Below are positions 42,809-51,217 of a stretch of 62,392 bases of DNA, in pieces. The stretch spans positions 1 through 62,392 of the forward strand of contig VGYC01000016.1 of the NCBI GenBank assembly GCA_016873095.1. Reading direction: 5' to 3'. Source of the DNA: Planctomycetota bacterium. Its GTDB lineage: Bacteria; Planctomycetota; Planctomycetia; Gemmatales; Gemmataceae. A program made the position numbers and the translations under genes. The notes under the pieces are model-generated. The model made no database searches, was not told where the DNA came from, and was given only the letters and a program-made list of their open reading frames with translations. Each line of letters starts with the position of its first letter. Position 1 is the stretch's first letter.

Positions 42809-43774
42809 CTACGCGAGAGCATACCGTTTGGGGATCTCCGCCCCCGCCACGAAGCTCAGCTTGCCAATCTTGCACATCTGGTAGACATTGATGCGAAAGT
42901 CCGGGCAGGTGCTGACCAGGCAGTAGGCATCCGTGGCCGTCATCCCGTAGTCCGTGATGAGCCAGTCCATGAGGTGCGTGGTCGCCGTTTCGACGGCGAC
43001 TTCCAGCGGCCGCGAGGCGTTGATGGCGACCAGCGACGCCGGTTTCTCGATGCGCATCCACGGGATGCGCTTGCCCTTGATGAGTTCGAGCTTGACGCGG
43101 ACCGTGGCCTTGGTCTCGGCGGCGGTGCCGGTGAACTCCGTGTCCCCCTGGCTGGCGTGCACATCACCCAGATAGAAGCGGGCGCCCTCGTGAAAGATGG
43201 GGAGCAGGATGCGGTTGCCTGGGGCCACATCGCGGATGTCGAGATTGCCGCCCCATTCGCCCTGGCCGTCGAGACTGGTCGTAACCTCGCGGTCCGGGGC
43301 CACGCCGATGGTGCCGATGAACGGAGTGATCGGCCAGGAGATCTTCTGGTTGAAGTGCAACGTGCCGTCGCGGGTCGTGCCGCTCTTGCCGGGAGTATGC
43401 TTGAAGATGCGCGTGGTGTAGTCGGCCGACAATTCCGGCCAGCGCGTCGATTCTCCCAGCGGCCCGCGGCGCGGGCCGATGGCGCACCATGAGTAATCAT
43501 CGACGACGATGTCCTCGATGGTGATGGCCAGCGTGTCGCCGCGCTGGGCGCCCTCCAGCCACACGGGACCGCCGATGGGGTTGGCCAGCGGCGGAATCTT
43601 GTCGAAGCCCGGTCGCCTGACGGGGACCGCCTTGTCCGCTTCGCTCTTGAAGTAGCCGGTCGAGGCGTCGTAGGTCTCGATCTCGAAGCTCTCGCCGCAC
43701 TTGACGCGCAGGAGCGGCTCGTCCTCCCAGTCAAAGGCGTACTTGCGGGCCAGGTCGCGCGGGATGCGTTGCAC
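42809..43774 (-). CDS. Acetamidase/formamidase family hydrolase
   Basis: A 321-residue cytoplasmic enzyme that hydrolyses short amides (acetamide, formamide) in characterised members. Family signatures: GGPVWLEGAQRGDTLAITIE, DDYSWCAIGPRRGPLGE, FIGTIGVAPDREV, GNLDIRDVAPGNRILLP, YLGDVHASQGDTEFTGTAAE, and TDAYCLVSTCPDFRI. It begins with GTG at 43774 after AAAGGAACC. It is convergent with the esterase gene. No transporter or regulator gene is adjacent. Confidence 0.92.
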   Translation of the reverse strand: MQRIPRDLARKYAFDWEDEPLLRVKCGESFEIETYDASTGYFKSEADKAVPVRRPGFDKIPPLANPIGGPVWLEGAQRGDTLAITIEDIVVDDYSWCAIGPRRGPLGESTRWPELSADYTTRIFKHTPGKSGTTRDGTLHFNQKISWPITPFIGTIGVAPDREVTTSLDGQGEWGGNLDIRDVAPGNRILLPIFHEGARFYLGDVHASQGDTEFTGTAAETKATVRVKLELIKGKRIPWMRIEKPASLVAINASRPLEVAVETATTHLMDWLITDYGMTATDAYCLVSTCPDFRINVYQMCKIGKLSFVAGAEIPKRYALA

Positions 43775-43864
43775 GGTGGTTCCTTTCGCATGCCGATCCT
43801 GCCAGTGCGCCGGCGCGCAAGGCGGGAACCGGACAGGAGTGTCTCTTTCGATGATACTTGCCGG

Positions 43865-46399
43865 TCACTCGCAATTCCATTGCCGGCGCGAACGAAACGT
43901 GCTCACGCTCATGCCGGCGGCAGCGATGCGGATGGTCACCGCGCCGTGCGGCCAGGTGGCCAGATAGACGGCGCCGCGCGCGCTGTACGGCTCGGCGTTC
44001 TCGAAACGCGGCTTGTCCTGGCTGCTGACGACGACTTTTGGACTCGCCCAGCCGGCAAGCGCCGGCGTGTTGGGGAAACGGCTGCCATGATGCGGCGCCA
44101 TCAGCACATCGAGCTTGCGGGCCGGCAATGACAGCACGCGTTCAAGGCCGGGGCTCTCGAGGTCGCCCGTGAGCAGGATCGTTCGCCCGGCGTGGCCGAT
44201 CTGCAACACCATGCTGCGGGCGTTCTCCTTTCCTTCGGGCCCCTTGGCCGGTGGATGCAGCACGTCGATCTGCACCGCACCGGCTCGAAGGCGATCGCCC
44301 GACTTCGTGATGCGCACCGGCACGCCGCGCTTGCGAATCGCATCCAGCGTCACGGGCACTCCCTTGCTGCTTCGCTGCGCGAAGGTTGGCGTGCAGGTCA
44401 CCTGGCCGGCGCCGAAGCGATCCAGCAGAGCCTGGATGCCGTTGAAATGGTCGAGGTCCGCATGGGAGATGAATAGCTCGTCGATGCGTGTGATGCCGCG
44501 CCGCCCGAGGTACGGCGCGATGTACTTGCGCGTCACGTCTGGCCCGGTGAGGGCGCCGGCGTCGTAGAGCAGCGTCCGGCCATCCGGGGTTTCGATCACG
44601 GTGCAGCCGCCGTGACCGACAGCGAGGAACGTGCAGCGCAGCTCCTCCCGGCCGCGCGGCAAGGCGCCGACAAGCAGGCCCACGGCCAGCCAGCCGGTGG
44701 CCGCCAGCAGTCCCCAACCCCAGCGCCGCCGCAGCGGTTCGACCAGCAGGGCTGCGAGCAGGCCGACGTAGAACGGCCAGAGCCACCATTCGGGTATGTC
44801 GGCAACGTACCAGTAGGCGCCGGGCATGTTGTCGCCAAATGAGACCAGCATGTCACAGCCAAGGAGCGCGTGACTGGTGAGCGCGGCAAACGGCATGCCC
44901 AGCGGCGCGAAGATCGGCGCGAATATCAAGACGAGAAAGCCGGTCAGCAGGGCGATTGACGTAAGCATGACCACGGGCGGGCCGATCAGGAGTGCGACCG
45001 GCGACACGAGGTGAAATCGCGCCGCCACCAGTGGGCTGACGGCCAGCCACACCGCCAGGTTGACGGCATAGGCCCAGAGGACGATCTTGCCGAGCCAGCG
45101 CAGCAAGCGCTGCCACGCCGGCCGGCTTTCGTCGATGAGCTTGTCGAGCGGGTCCATTTCGCGCGCCTGCCACTGGCCGCTGCCCCAGATCAACATCGCC
45201 ACGGCGAGGAACGACAGCAAACAGCCGGAGTTGAAGACATCCGTTGGCCTGCAAGCGACGACGAGAATCCATGCCAGCGCAAACGAGTTGGCCGGCTGGA
45301 CCGGGCGCTGCAGCCACAGTCCGCCCGAAAGTGCGAGCACCATCCATGCCGCCCGCATCACCGGCGGCCGGCCGCCGACCAGCAGCGCGTAGCCCATCAA
45401 GAAGGCGGCAATCAGTAACGCCCCGGTTCGCCGGCGCATGCCCGCGACGCGCAGCACGATCCACACGAAGCCGCCAAGGACAACAAGGTGCTGCCCGGAG
45501 ATGGCCAGCGCGTGGATGACGCCGGTGCGCAGGTATTGCTCCCAGTCCTCGCCCGTCATTGCCGACCCATCGCCCAGCAGCAGGGCACGAGCGATGCGTG
45601 CCTGACTCTCCGGCAGTGCCTGCTCAAGAATGTTTTTGCACCAGTCGCCGATGGCTGACAGCCAGCCGGCGAACGAGCGCAAGCCGCCTGCGATGGTGCG
45701 GATGGCCGCCGGTACATCACGCTCGCCGTCGTGCTTGCCGTCGCGAATGGCCAGAGTTGTGCGGATGCCCTGGCTGCGAAGATGGGCCGCGTAATCGAAC
45801 TCGCCTGGATTGCCCGGCGGTTCCGGCACCGCGAGTCGGCCGACACATTCGACCTCATCGCCGGCGCGCAGGCGCACCTGGCCGGTGACGTGGACCTGCA
45901 CGCGCCCGGAGACGGTCTGCCAGCCATCCGGCAACATGAGTGCCGTCGCCCGCAGCACGAAGCGTAGCGACGGCGAATCGGGGACGATGCGTAGCGGTCC
46001 GCTCTGCGACCTTGGTCTGATGACTTCGCCGTGAACGATGCCGCGCACGGTAACCGGCACCGGCTGAGTGGCCGCGTACCGGCTGATGTCGTCGGCCCGA
46101 AAGCCGTCCAGGTGCCAGCGATGATACGCCGCCGCCAGGGCCCCCACGCCGCCCCAGAGATAGATGAGCGCGAGGAATGTCTCGCGTCCAAACGAAGCGA
46201 TCATCCAGGCAACCAGCAGAATTGCCGCCGTGATCAGGCTGCCGGCGATCGGTATGACGAGGTATCGATCCAGGACGATGCCGAAGGTTAGCGCCAGCGC
46301 AGCTGGAATCAGCGGCGCCGACCAGACATGCGCGGCGAAGTCCGGTCCGCGGATTCTCGCGCGCGCGGCACTCGGCAATAGCGCTGGGCCCGCTGCCAT
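43865..46399 (-). CDS. comEC: ComEC/Rec2-type DNA uptake channel
   Basis: An 844-residue inner-membrane protein for passage of single-stranded DNA in natural transformation. N-terminal helices (about 25-80) precede an OB-like soluble domain. The competence domain has ARALLLGDGSAMTGEDWEQY, HALAISGQHLVVLGGF and about ten helices in total. A C-terminal metallo-beta-lactamase domain (about 590-830) shows FLAVGHGGCTVIETPDGRTL, the metal site in ISHADLDHFNGI and LMAPHHGSRFPN. All parts are intact. The ATG at 46399 has only a weak ribosome-binding site. No other com genes are adjacent. Confidence 0.93.
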   Translation of the reverse strand: MAAGPALLPSAARARIRGPDFAAHVWSAPLIPAALALTFGIVLDRYLVIPIAGSLITAAILLVAWMIASFGRETFLALIYLWGGVGALAAAYHRWHLDGFRADDISRYAATQPVPVTVRGIVHGEVIRPRSQSGPLRIVPDSPSLRFVLRATALMLPDGWQTVSGRVQVHVTGQVRLRAGDEVECVGRLAVPEPPGNPGEFDYAAHLRSQGIRTTLAIRDGKHDGERDVPAAIRTIAGGLRSFAGWLSAIGDWCKNILEQALPESQARIARALLLGDGSAMTGEDWEQYLRTGVIHALAISGQHLVVLGGFVWIVLRVAGMRRRTGALLIAAFLMGYALLVGGRPPVMRAAWMVLALSGGLWLQRPVQPANSFALAWILVVACRPTDVFNSGCLLSFLAVAMLIWGSGQWQAREMDPLDKLIDESRPAWQRLLRWLGKIVLWAYAVNLAVWLAVSPLVAARFHLVSPVALLIGPPVVMLTSIALLTGFLVLIFAPIFAPLGMPFAALTSHALLGCDMLVSFGDNMPGAYWYVADIPEWWLWPFYVGLLAALLVEPLRRRWGWGLLAATGWLAVGLLVGALPRGREELRCTFLAVGHGGCTVIETPDGRTLLYDAGALTGPDVTRKYIAPYLGRRGITRIDELFISHADLDHFNGIQALLDRFGAGQVTCTPTFAQRSSKGVPVTLDAIRKRGVPVRITKSGDRLRAGAVQIDVLHPPAKGPEGKENARSMVLQIGHAGRTILLTGDLESPGLERVLSLPARKLDVLMAPHHGSRFPNTPALAGWASPKVVVSSQDKPRFENAEPYSARGAVYLATWPHGAVTIRIAAAGMSVSTFRSRRQWNCE

Positions 46400-46440
46400 G
46401 ATCGATCTCGACGGCTCGACGGGTGTTGAGACACGCTACT

Positions 46441-46555
46441 GTAACTTCTCAATAAGCCTGGGTGAAGGGGGGGCTAAATGTCTATGCGCGTGTGCAAAAC
46501 CCGCAGGCGCAATGCAATCCATTGCCACGTTTGCCCAGGGTTATTGAGAAGTTAC
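46441..46555. mobile_element. 115-bp MITE with GTAA ends and 8-bp target duplication
   Basis: Terminal inverted repeats of 22 bases (left starts GTAACTTCTCAATAAG, right is the mirror with C at the 16th base) match at 21 of 22 positions. Left flank ACGCTACT (46433-46440) and right flank TCGCTACT (46556-46563) form an 8-base direct repeat with one mismatch. The inner 70 bases have no coding capacity. IS66-family ends start GTAA and make 8-bp duplications, so IS66-type transposase is the likely mover. Confidence 0.8.
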
Positions 46556-46646
46556 TCGCTACTGATACGAAAGGCGCATCGCGCGGCAAGCTGCGCCTCG
46601 CCTGACACAGACGCGGATCCGTCGTCATCCTTCACGCCAGGTGGCT

Positions 46647-47810
46647 TCACGCATAGTACCTGTCAGCGCCCGGATCGACGCGCTCGCTTCCGGGCAACCA
46701 GATGCGGAAGCAGGCGGGCGGATATGGCGAGCCAGGGATCGGCTTGTCGCCGGCAAAGGCCAGCAAGCTGGGCACTTGATCCGCGGCCAGCGACGGCGGC
46801 AAGCCCTTCGACAGGATCATGTCCAGATAGGTGAACTCGATCAAGGCGCTGGCAGCCCAGTCCACGCTGCTTGCATACCCCGAGATCGGAAAGCGCAGCT
46901 CCTCCTGCAAAGCACGATTGAAGGCGGCGGTCGGCGCTCCGTCCATCACCAGGCACGAGGAGAAGTGCAAGAGTCCGACCGTGTCAGCGTGCTTGAGGTT
47001 GTCGATCAGCACCCTGGGACCGATGGAACCGGCCCGCGTTGCCAGTCCTTCCGGCGTGCCATGCGAGGCAATCACCAGGATGGCCGGCTCCGGCAGGTAG
47101 ACCAGATCGCGGCATAACAGGGCCAGTGCGGCCTCGTTGTTGAAGTAGCGGTGCCGCACTTCAACTCCGGAAACACGCGCGAAGAACTCACGCAGCATGG
47201 CGCCGAAAGAGTACTCCTTCTCCAGCAGATAGCTCTGCCAGTTGGCCTCGAGGACGACCAGCCAGCGCACGTCCGGGCGCGGCACCAAACGGCGGCCTTC
47301 CCATGGGCCCCAGGTCGACCGTCCGTCTTCCAGCCATCGGCCATCGAAGGCGTAGCAATCCGGCGACAGCTCGAAGTACCCCTGCCCGCCCACATTCGGC
47401 TCCTGGTAGCGAAATGTCAGCCGGTTACCAGCGAGCGTGCCCTGCAATGAGGCGCCGCCTGTTCCCTCAAAGAAGCCATAGATCTGCTCCGGTTCCTGGA
47501 AGAGTCGCATCAGACCAAAGCGTGTATTCCATATCCCGTCGAACTGCCGGTGGCCTTGCCAGGGCCGCCAGGTCTCCTCGCCGTCCGGCCGCCATTGACC
47601 CTGGAACATGCCGTGGCGGGACAGCATGAACTGCCCATCTCCGGCGATCGCCGGCTCCTGATAGCGGAAATGCAATATGCCGTCGTGAATCTCGCCGTCG
47701 ATGGTGTTCTCGGCGTCGCCCGAATGATAGACGCCGCTGACGCGCCCACCTTGTTGACTCAGGGTCATTGGCCCGAAGGTCGTGTACCACTGTCCCGCAA
47801 AGTTGCTCAT
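46647..47810 (-). CDS. Caspase-like protein with two N-terminal beta modules
   Basis: A 387-residue protein. Residues 5-88 and 91-173 are two copies of a Trp/Gly-rich beta module, each with a W-T-x-F-G opening, an L-x-F-R-Y-Q-E-P centre, and a closing W-x-P-W-x-G/E-x-R. The C-terminal domain (about 180-385) has the His-Cys dyad of caspase/CHAT hemoglobinase folds: H250 in LVIASHG and C286 in LLHFSSC. GYASSVDWAASALIEFTYLD follows, as seen after the catalytic Cys in CHAT-like proteins. GGGAGATACCC precedes the ATG. No signal peptide. It may be a protease of the planctomycete orthocaspase type, with activity unproven. Confidence 0.75.
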   Translation of the reverse strand: MSNFAGQWYTTFGPMTLSQQGGRVSGVYHSGDAENTIDGEIHDGILHFRYQEPAIAGDGQFMLSRHGMFQGQWRPDGEETWRPWQGHRQFDGIWNTRFGLMRLFQEPEQIYGFFEGTGGASLQGTLAGNRLTFRYQEPNVGGQGYFELSPDCYAFDGRWLEDGRSTWGPWEGRRLVPRPDVRWLVVLEANWQSYLLEKEYSFGAMLREFFARVSGVEVRHRYFNNEAALALLCRDLVYLPEPAILVIASHGTPEGLATRAGSIGPRVLIDNLKHADTVGLLHFSSCLVMDGAPTAAFNRALQEELRFPISGYASSVDWAASALIEFTYLDMILSKGLPPSLAADQVPSLLAFAGDKPIPGSPYPPACFRIWLPGSERVDPGADRYYA

Positions 47811-47860
47811 GGGTATCTCCCTGTGTGAAGGATATTCTACCCGGACAGGCGTAGTTGCAG

Positions 47861-47908
47861 CTCGCCTGGCGGTTTCGCGCGAGTTGTCGCGAGCGAAACC
47901 GCCAACGA
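47861..47908. repeat. Palindromic interspersed element P, copy 2
   Basis: CTCGCCTGGCGGTTTCGCGC at 47861-47880 pairs with GCGAAACCGCCAACGA at 47893-47908. Left flank reads ACAGGCGTAGTTGCAG. It starts 19 bases past the stop of the PLP enzyme gene. Confidence 0.8.
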
Positions 47909-47927
47909 AGTGCATTCACGCTGCCAG

Positions 47928-49070
47928 TCAGGCCAAGCCCTTGCGAATCTCCGCCTGGATGACATCCAGGGGCTCGATGCCCACGGACAGCCGGATCAAA
48001 CCGTCGCTGATGCCCTGGCGTTTTCTCTCGGCGGGACTGAGGTAGCGATGCGATGTGGATGCCGGGTGGCTCAGTGTCGTCGTGGTGTTGCCCAGCGACG
48101 GGCTGAATGGGATACCGGATGCGAGGCGGAGGAAGCGATTGACGGCATCGCGGCCGCCGGCCAGGTCGAAGCACAGCATGTTGCCGTAGCCGCCCTGCAA
48201 GAGACTGCCCGCGAGCTGATGATCGGCATGATCCGTTCGACCAGGATAGACGACACGGCTGACGCCCTTCTGGCCTTCCAGCCAGAGCGCCAGTGACAGG
48301 GCATTGTCGCTGGCGGCCTGCATGCGCAGCGGCAATGTCGCCAGGCCGCGCTCCGCCAGCCAGCAATCGAACGGATTGGCCGACAGCCCCCAGATGCTCG
48401 ATGCGGCGGTCACCTGCGGCAGCAACTCGCCGCGGCCGGCCAGCAGGCCGAGCGTCACGTCGCTGTGCCCGCCGATCATCTTGGTCAGGCTTTCCATGAC
48501 GACGTCGGCCCCCAGTTGCAGCGGCCGGGTCAAGATCGGCGTCGCGAACGTGTTGTCCACGACGAAGAGGCTGCCGCTCGCCCGCGCCAGCGCGGCCAGC
48601 GCGGCTAGGTCGGCGAGACGAAGCAGCGGATTCGACATCGTCTCGACAAACAACAGCCGCGCGCCGGGCTTGAGCGCCGCCTCGATCGCCGGCAAGTCGC
48701 CGGGATCGACGAATACGGTGGACAGCCCGAAGCGTGGCGACTCCTGACCGAGGAGCTGTGTCGTGCGGCCATAGAGACGATTGCTGGCCACAATGCGGTC
48801 GCCCTGCTGGCAAGTGGCGAGCAGGATGGCGCTGATCGCCGCCATTCCGGAACTGGTGACAATGGCCCAGTCCGCGGCTTCCCAGCCGGCCAGGATGTCG
48901 GCGAGGCGGCGGGCATTGGGATGCGCATCGCGGGCGTAGATGAAGCCCGGCTCGACGCCATCGCTGATTTGATCCAGCGCGTCCAGATCCGGCAGCGTGT
49001 ACACCGACGACTGATAGAGCGGCGGCACCAGCGGCACGCTCTTGCCCAGAGGAGATGGGTCGGTGGACAT
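47928..49070 (-). CDS. Trans-sulfuration-type PLP enzyme (Cys/Met metabolism)
   Basis: A 380-residue PLP-dependent enzyme of the cystathionine gamma-synthase/lyase family. The PLP Lys lies in ESLTKMIGGHSDVTLG. Other hallmarks are FIYARDAHPNARRLADIL, VTSSGMAAISAILL, the substrate loop VVDNTFATPILTRPL, and SIWGLSANPFDCWLAERGL, then SLGNTTTTLSHPASTSH. The start at 49070 (MSTDPSP) has a weak leader. A longer frame from 49208 only reads through repeat P copy 3. Gamma-synthase, gamma-lyase and O-acetylhomoserine roles are not separable here. Confidence 0.88.
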   Translation of the reverse strand: MSTDPSPLGKSVPLVPPLYQSSVYTLPDLDALDQISDGVEPGFIYARDAHPNARRLADILAGWEAADWAIVTSSGMAAISAILLATCQQGDRIVASNRLYGRTTQLLGQESPRFGLSTVFVDPGDLPAIEAALKPGARLLFVETMSNPLLRLADLAALAALARASGSLFVVDNTFATPILTRPLQLGADVVMESLTKMIGGHSDVTLGLLAGRGELLPQVTAASSIWGLSANPFDCWLAERGLATLPLRMQAASDNALSLALWLEGQKGVSRVVYPGRTDHADHQLAGSLLQGGYGNMLCFDLAGGRDAVNRFLRLASGIPFSPSLGNTTTTLSHPASTSHRYLSPAERKRQGISDGLIRLSVGIEPLDVIQAEIRKGLA

Positions 49071-49100
49071 GATGGTGATCACGCCGACCAGCGTGCCTGG

Positions 49101-49148
49101 TCGCCTGGCGGGTTCGCGCACAACAACGCGTGCGAAACCGCCAGGCGA
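49101..49148. repeat. Palindromic interspersed element P, copy 3
   Basis: TCGCCTGGCGGGTTCGCGCA at 49101-49120 pairs with TGCGAAACCGCCAGGCGA at 49131-49148, almost perfect. The right flank CTTCGGCCACGCCTGTCTGG mirrors the left flank of copies 2 and 4. It lies between the Lys-rich gene stop and the PLP gene start. Confidence 0.85.
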
Positions 49149-49185
49149 GCTTCGGCCACGCCTGTCTGGCTTCGTTGACCTCTGG

Positions 49186-50145
49186 CTACTTCTGCAACAT
49201 GACGTCAAACACCATCGCGCCGCTTCGGACCTCGATCGAAAGGCCGGAGGTGGCCGGACTGCGGTAGCGTTCGGGGACGACGACCGGAGCGGGCTTGCCC
49301 TTCTCCGGCGGCAACGTCTCGATGATGACCGTGTACGTGCCCGTGGGAATCGGCGTGCGGAAGGCGTACGCGCCGTCGCCGCCGATGGCAGTGCTGTAGC
49401 TGCGCTTCTCGGCCTTGGAGATCAGCGTGAGGAAGCCAAAGGCCCCCGTCTTGCCATCCACCATCACCTTGCCGGACACATTGCCGCTGCCGGCGGGCGA
49501 CTTTTTGTCGTCAACCTTTTTCTCTTCTTTCTTCTTGTCCTTGTCCTTCGTCACCTTGTCCTTCGTCACCTTGTCCTTCGTCACCTTGTCCTTCGTCACC
49601 TTGTCCTTCGTTGAAACCTTGTCCTTGGTCGTCTTCTTGTCCTTGCTCGTCTTGTCCTTGCTCGTCTTGTCCTTGCTCGTCTTGTCCTTGCTCGTCTTGT
49701 CCTTGCTCGTCTTGTCCTTGGTGACAACCTTCTTATCGGTCGGCGACTTGTCCTTGGAAGTGGGCGCGCTCTTGAGGTCTTCCCGGATCGCATCGATGAC
49801 CTTGCGCAGTGCGAAGGCACGCTGAATTGCCTGGTTTAGCGACTCGGCATTCTGAATGCCGTCGTCAATGGCCTTCTGCAGATCGGGCCGATGGGCCAGG
49901 AACGGCTTGACGGTGATCAGTCCGCCCTCGTAGACGCGGTAGCAACCGGGCCAATCGTTCTGCTTGTTGAACAGGTGGGCCCCACGATTGGCGACATCGC
50001 GCAGGACAAGATAGATGATCTTGTCGGTGGCGCGCGTGTCGGCGGTTGCCATCTTGCTTTGGGCCCAGGGCGTACCCTGCAAGGCCAAGACCAGAATGCC
50101 GGCCGCAATCATGGGCGGCCAGCACCAGCGAAGCACTTTCCCCAC
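49186..50145 (-). CDS. Exported Lys/Asp-rich repeat protein with carboxypeptidase-regulatory-like domain
   Basis: A 319-residue protein. The signal peptide (MIAAGILVLALQGTPWA) follows GTG at 50145, with GGAGAAGAAC upstream. Residues 30-130 form a helical domain. Residues about 140-210 are almost only KDK-type repeats: TSKDK five times, then VTKDK four times, built from two 15-base units. The C-terminal 100 residues form a beta-sandwich of the carboxypeptidase-regulatory type (GNVSGKVMVDGKTGAFGF, YAFRTPIPTGTYTVIIETL), with the usual planctomycete ending PERYRSPATSGLSIEV. The highly charged stretch may bind DNA, polysaccharide or anionic wall polymers, which is speculative. Confidence 0.85.
   Translation of the reverse strand: MGKVLRWCWPPMIAAGILVLALQGTPWAQSKMATADTRATDKIIYLVLRDVANRGAHLFNKQNDWPGCYRVYEGGLITVKPFLAHRPDLQKAIDDGIQNAESLNQAIQRAFALRKVIDAIREDLKSAPTSKDKSPTDKKVVTKDKTSKDKTSKDKTSKDKTSKDKTSKDKKTTKDKVSTKDKVTKDKVTKDKVTKDKVTKDKDKKKEEKKVDDKKSPAGSGNVSGKVMVDGKTGAFGFLTLISKAEKRSYSTAIGGDGAYAFRTPIPTGTYTVIIETLPPEKGKPAPVVVPERYRSPATSGLSIEVRSGAMVFDVMLQK
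49543..49720. repeat. Two adjacent 15-base minisatellites
   Basis: CTTGTCCTTCGTCAC repeats about four times at 49543-49617. CTTGTCCTTGCTCGT repeats about five times at 49635-49720. They are separated by a short diverged segment and encode VTKDK and TSKDK on the minus strand. Perfect copies point to recent expansion. Confidence 0.9.
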
Positions 50146-50359
50146 GTTCTTCTCCTCTCCCAGTTGCTGATTTCAGGGTGTTCGTCAGCGCGGTTTGACG
50201 TTCGTCTAGCGGCTAGCCGGTAGAACCGGCCCGTGACTTGATCTTAGGAAGCCTGGGCAATCGCGGAAAGGAGATTCTGCTCTTGCCAGGCCCTGGCGTC
50301 TGATGATAATGCCACGTCCGGGAACCGTCTATCTCGCCGCCTGGAACCATGGAGGGTTC

Positions 50360-51115
50360 ATGGCCGACGCATTTCATTCGCTCGTCATCGACGCCCTGCA
50401 ACGGGCCGCCGCCGAACCCGGCGGCGTGGCGCTTCTCGCCGGCAAGGGCATGTCCGGGCTGTTCGCCAATTCCGCTGCCGGCCGTCGGGCCGCTCAGCAT
50501 TGCAAGGACCATGGATTGCTGGGAGTGACACGCACCGAGACGCGGGGCAAGTCGCAGGTGGAGTTGTGCACCATCACCGACAAGGGCAGGTCCTTCCTGC
50601 TTGAATCCGCCAATCCACTTGCCGTGATGGAGGCGATGCTGCAAGCACTCGACGCACGGCGTGCCGATCAGGCCAGGTTGCTGGAGCACGCTTGCCGGGC
50701 ACAGGCCGTTCTGGAGGGCATGCACGCCAATCTGGCCCAGGTGCTGACGCGACTGAAGCCACCGACACGGGCGGCCGCGCCCCACGCTCCTCTCGCAGAT
50801 ATCCGAACTAGCATCCTTGATCATCTGGAACGCTGGCTCGACATGGGCAGCCTCGATGATTGCCCGCTGCCCGAATTGTTTAAGCGGCTCGAAAAGTCTG
50901 TTCCCGGTCTGACCGTCGGACTGTTTCACGACGGCCTGCGTGACCTTCACGATCAGCAGCGCGTCTTTCTGCATCCCTGGACTGGCCCGCTGTACGAGCT
51001 ACCGGAACCGGCGCTGGCGCTGCTCGTCGGCCATGAGATCGCATACTACGCGAGCCTGCGCTGCGGGACGAACTACGAGCACGACCGCGTGGCGACTTGT
51101 TCGAGTCAAGCCTGA
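50360..51115 (+). CDS. Winged-helix-like protein upstream of a P-loop ATPase
   Basis: A 251-residue cytoplasmic protein starting MADAFHSLVIDALQRAAAEP, with an excellent GGAGGGTTC leader. Residues 1-85 look like a winged helix: VIDALQRAAAEPGG, then RRAAQHCKDHGLLGVTRTET and GKSQVELCTITDKGRSFLL, a wing followed by a helix. Residues 90-150 form a coiled coil. The C-terminal half is helical, with LHPWTGPLYELPEPALALLV. The ATPase gene follows after 102 bases that carry two hairpins. Pairing with the ATPase suggests a DNA-binding or adaptor partner. No family recognised. Confidence 0.75.
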   Translation: MADAFHSLVIDALQRAAAEPGGVALLAGKGMSGLFANSAAGRRAAQHCKDHGLLGVTRTETRGKSQVELCTITDKGRSFLLESANPLAVMEAMLQALDARRADQARLLEHACRAQAVLEGMHANLAQVLTRLKPPTRAAAPHAPLADIRTSILDHLERWLDMGSLDDCPLPELFKRLEKSVPGLTVGLFHDGLRDLHDQQRVFLHPWTGPLYELPEPALALLVGHEIAYYASLRCGTNYEHDRVATCSSQA

Positions 51116-51129
51116 CATGCGCCCGTGGA

Positions 51130-51174
51130 CCGGGTCTCCCGACCCGGCCGGACGGCTCCGCAAACCGTCCGGCC
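51130..51174. promoter_or_regulatory. Two adjacent hairpins before the ATPase gene
   Basis: CCGGGTC/GACCCGG (51130-51147) is followed by GGCCGGACGG/CCGTCCGGCC (51146-51174, 10-bp stem, 9-base loop). The two share bases at 51146-51147, so they could be alternative. Placement between the two genes suggests attenuation or processing. Confidence 0.5.
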
Positions 51175-51217
51175 AGACGTGATTCCGCCGCTGCGCGGCA
51201 TTGAATAGGAGAGTTCC

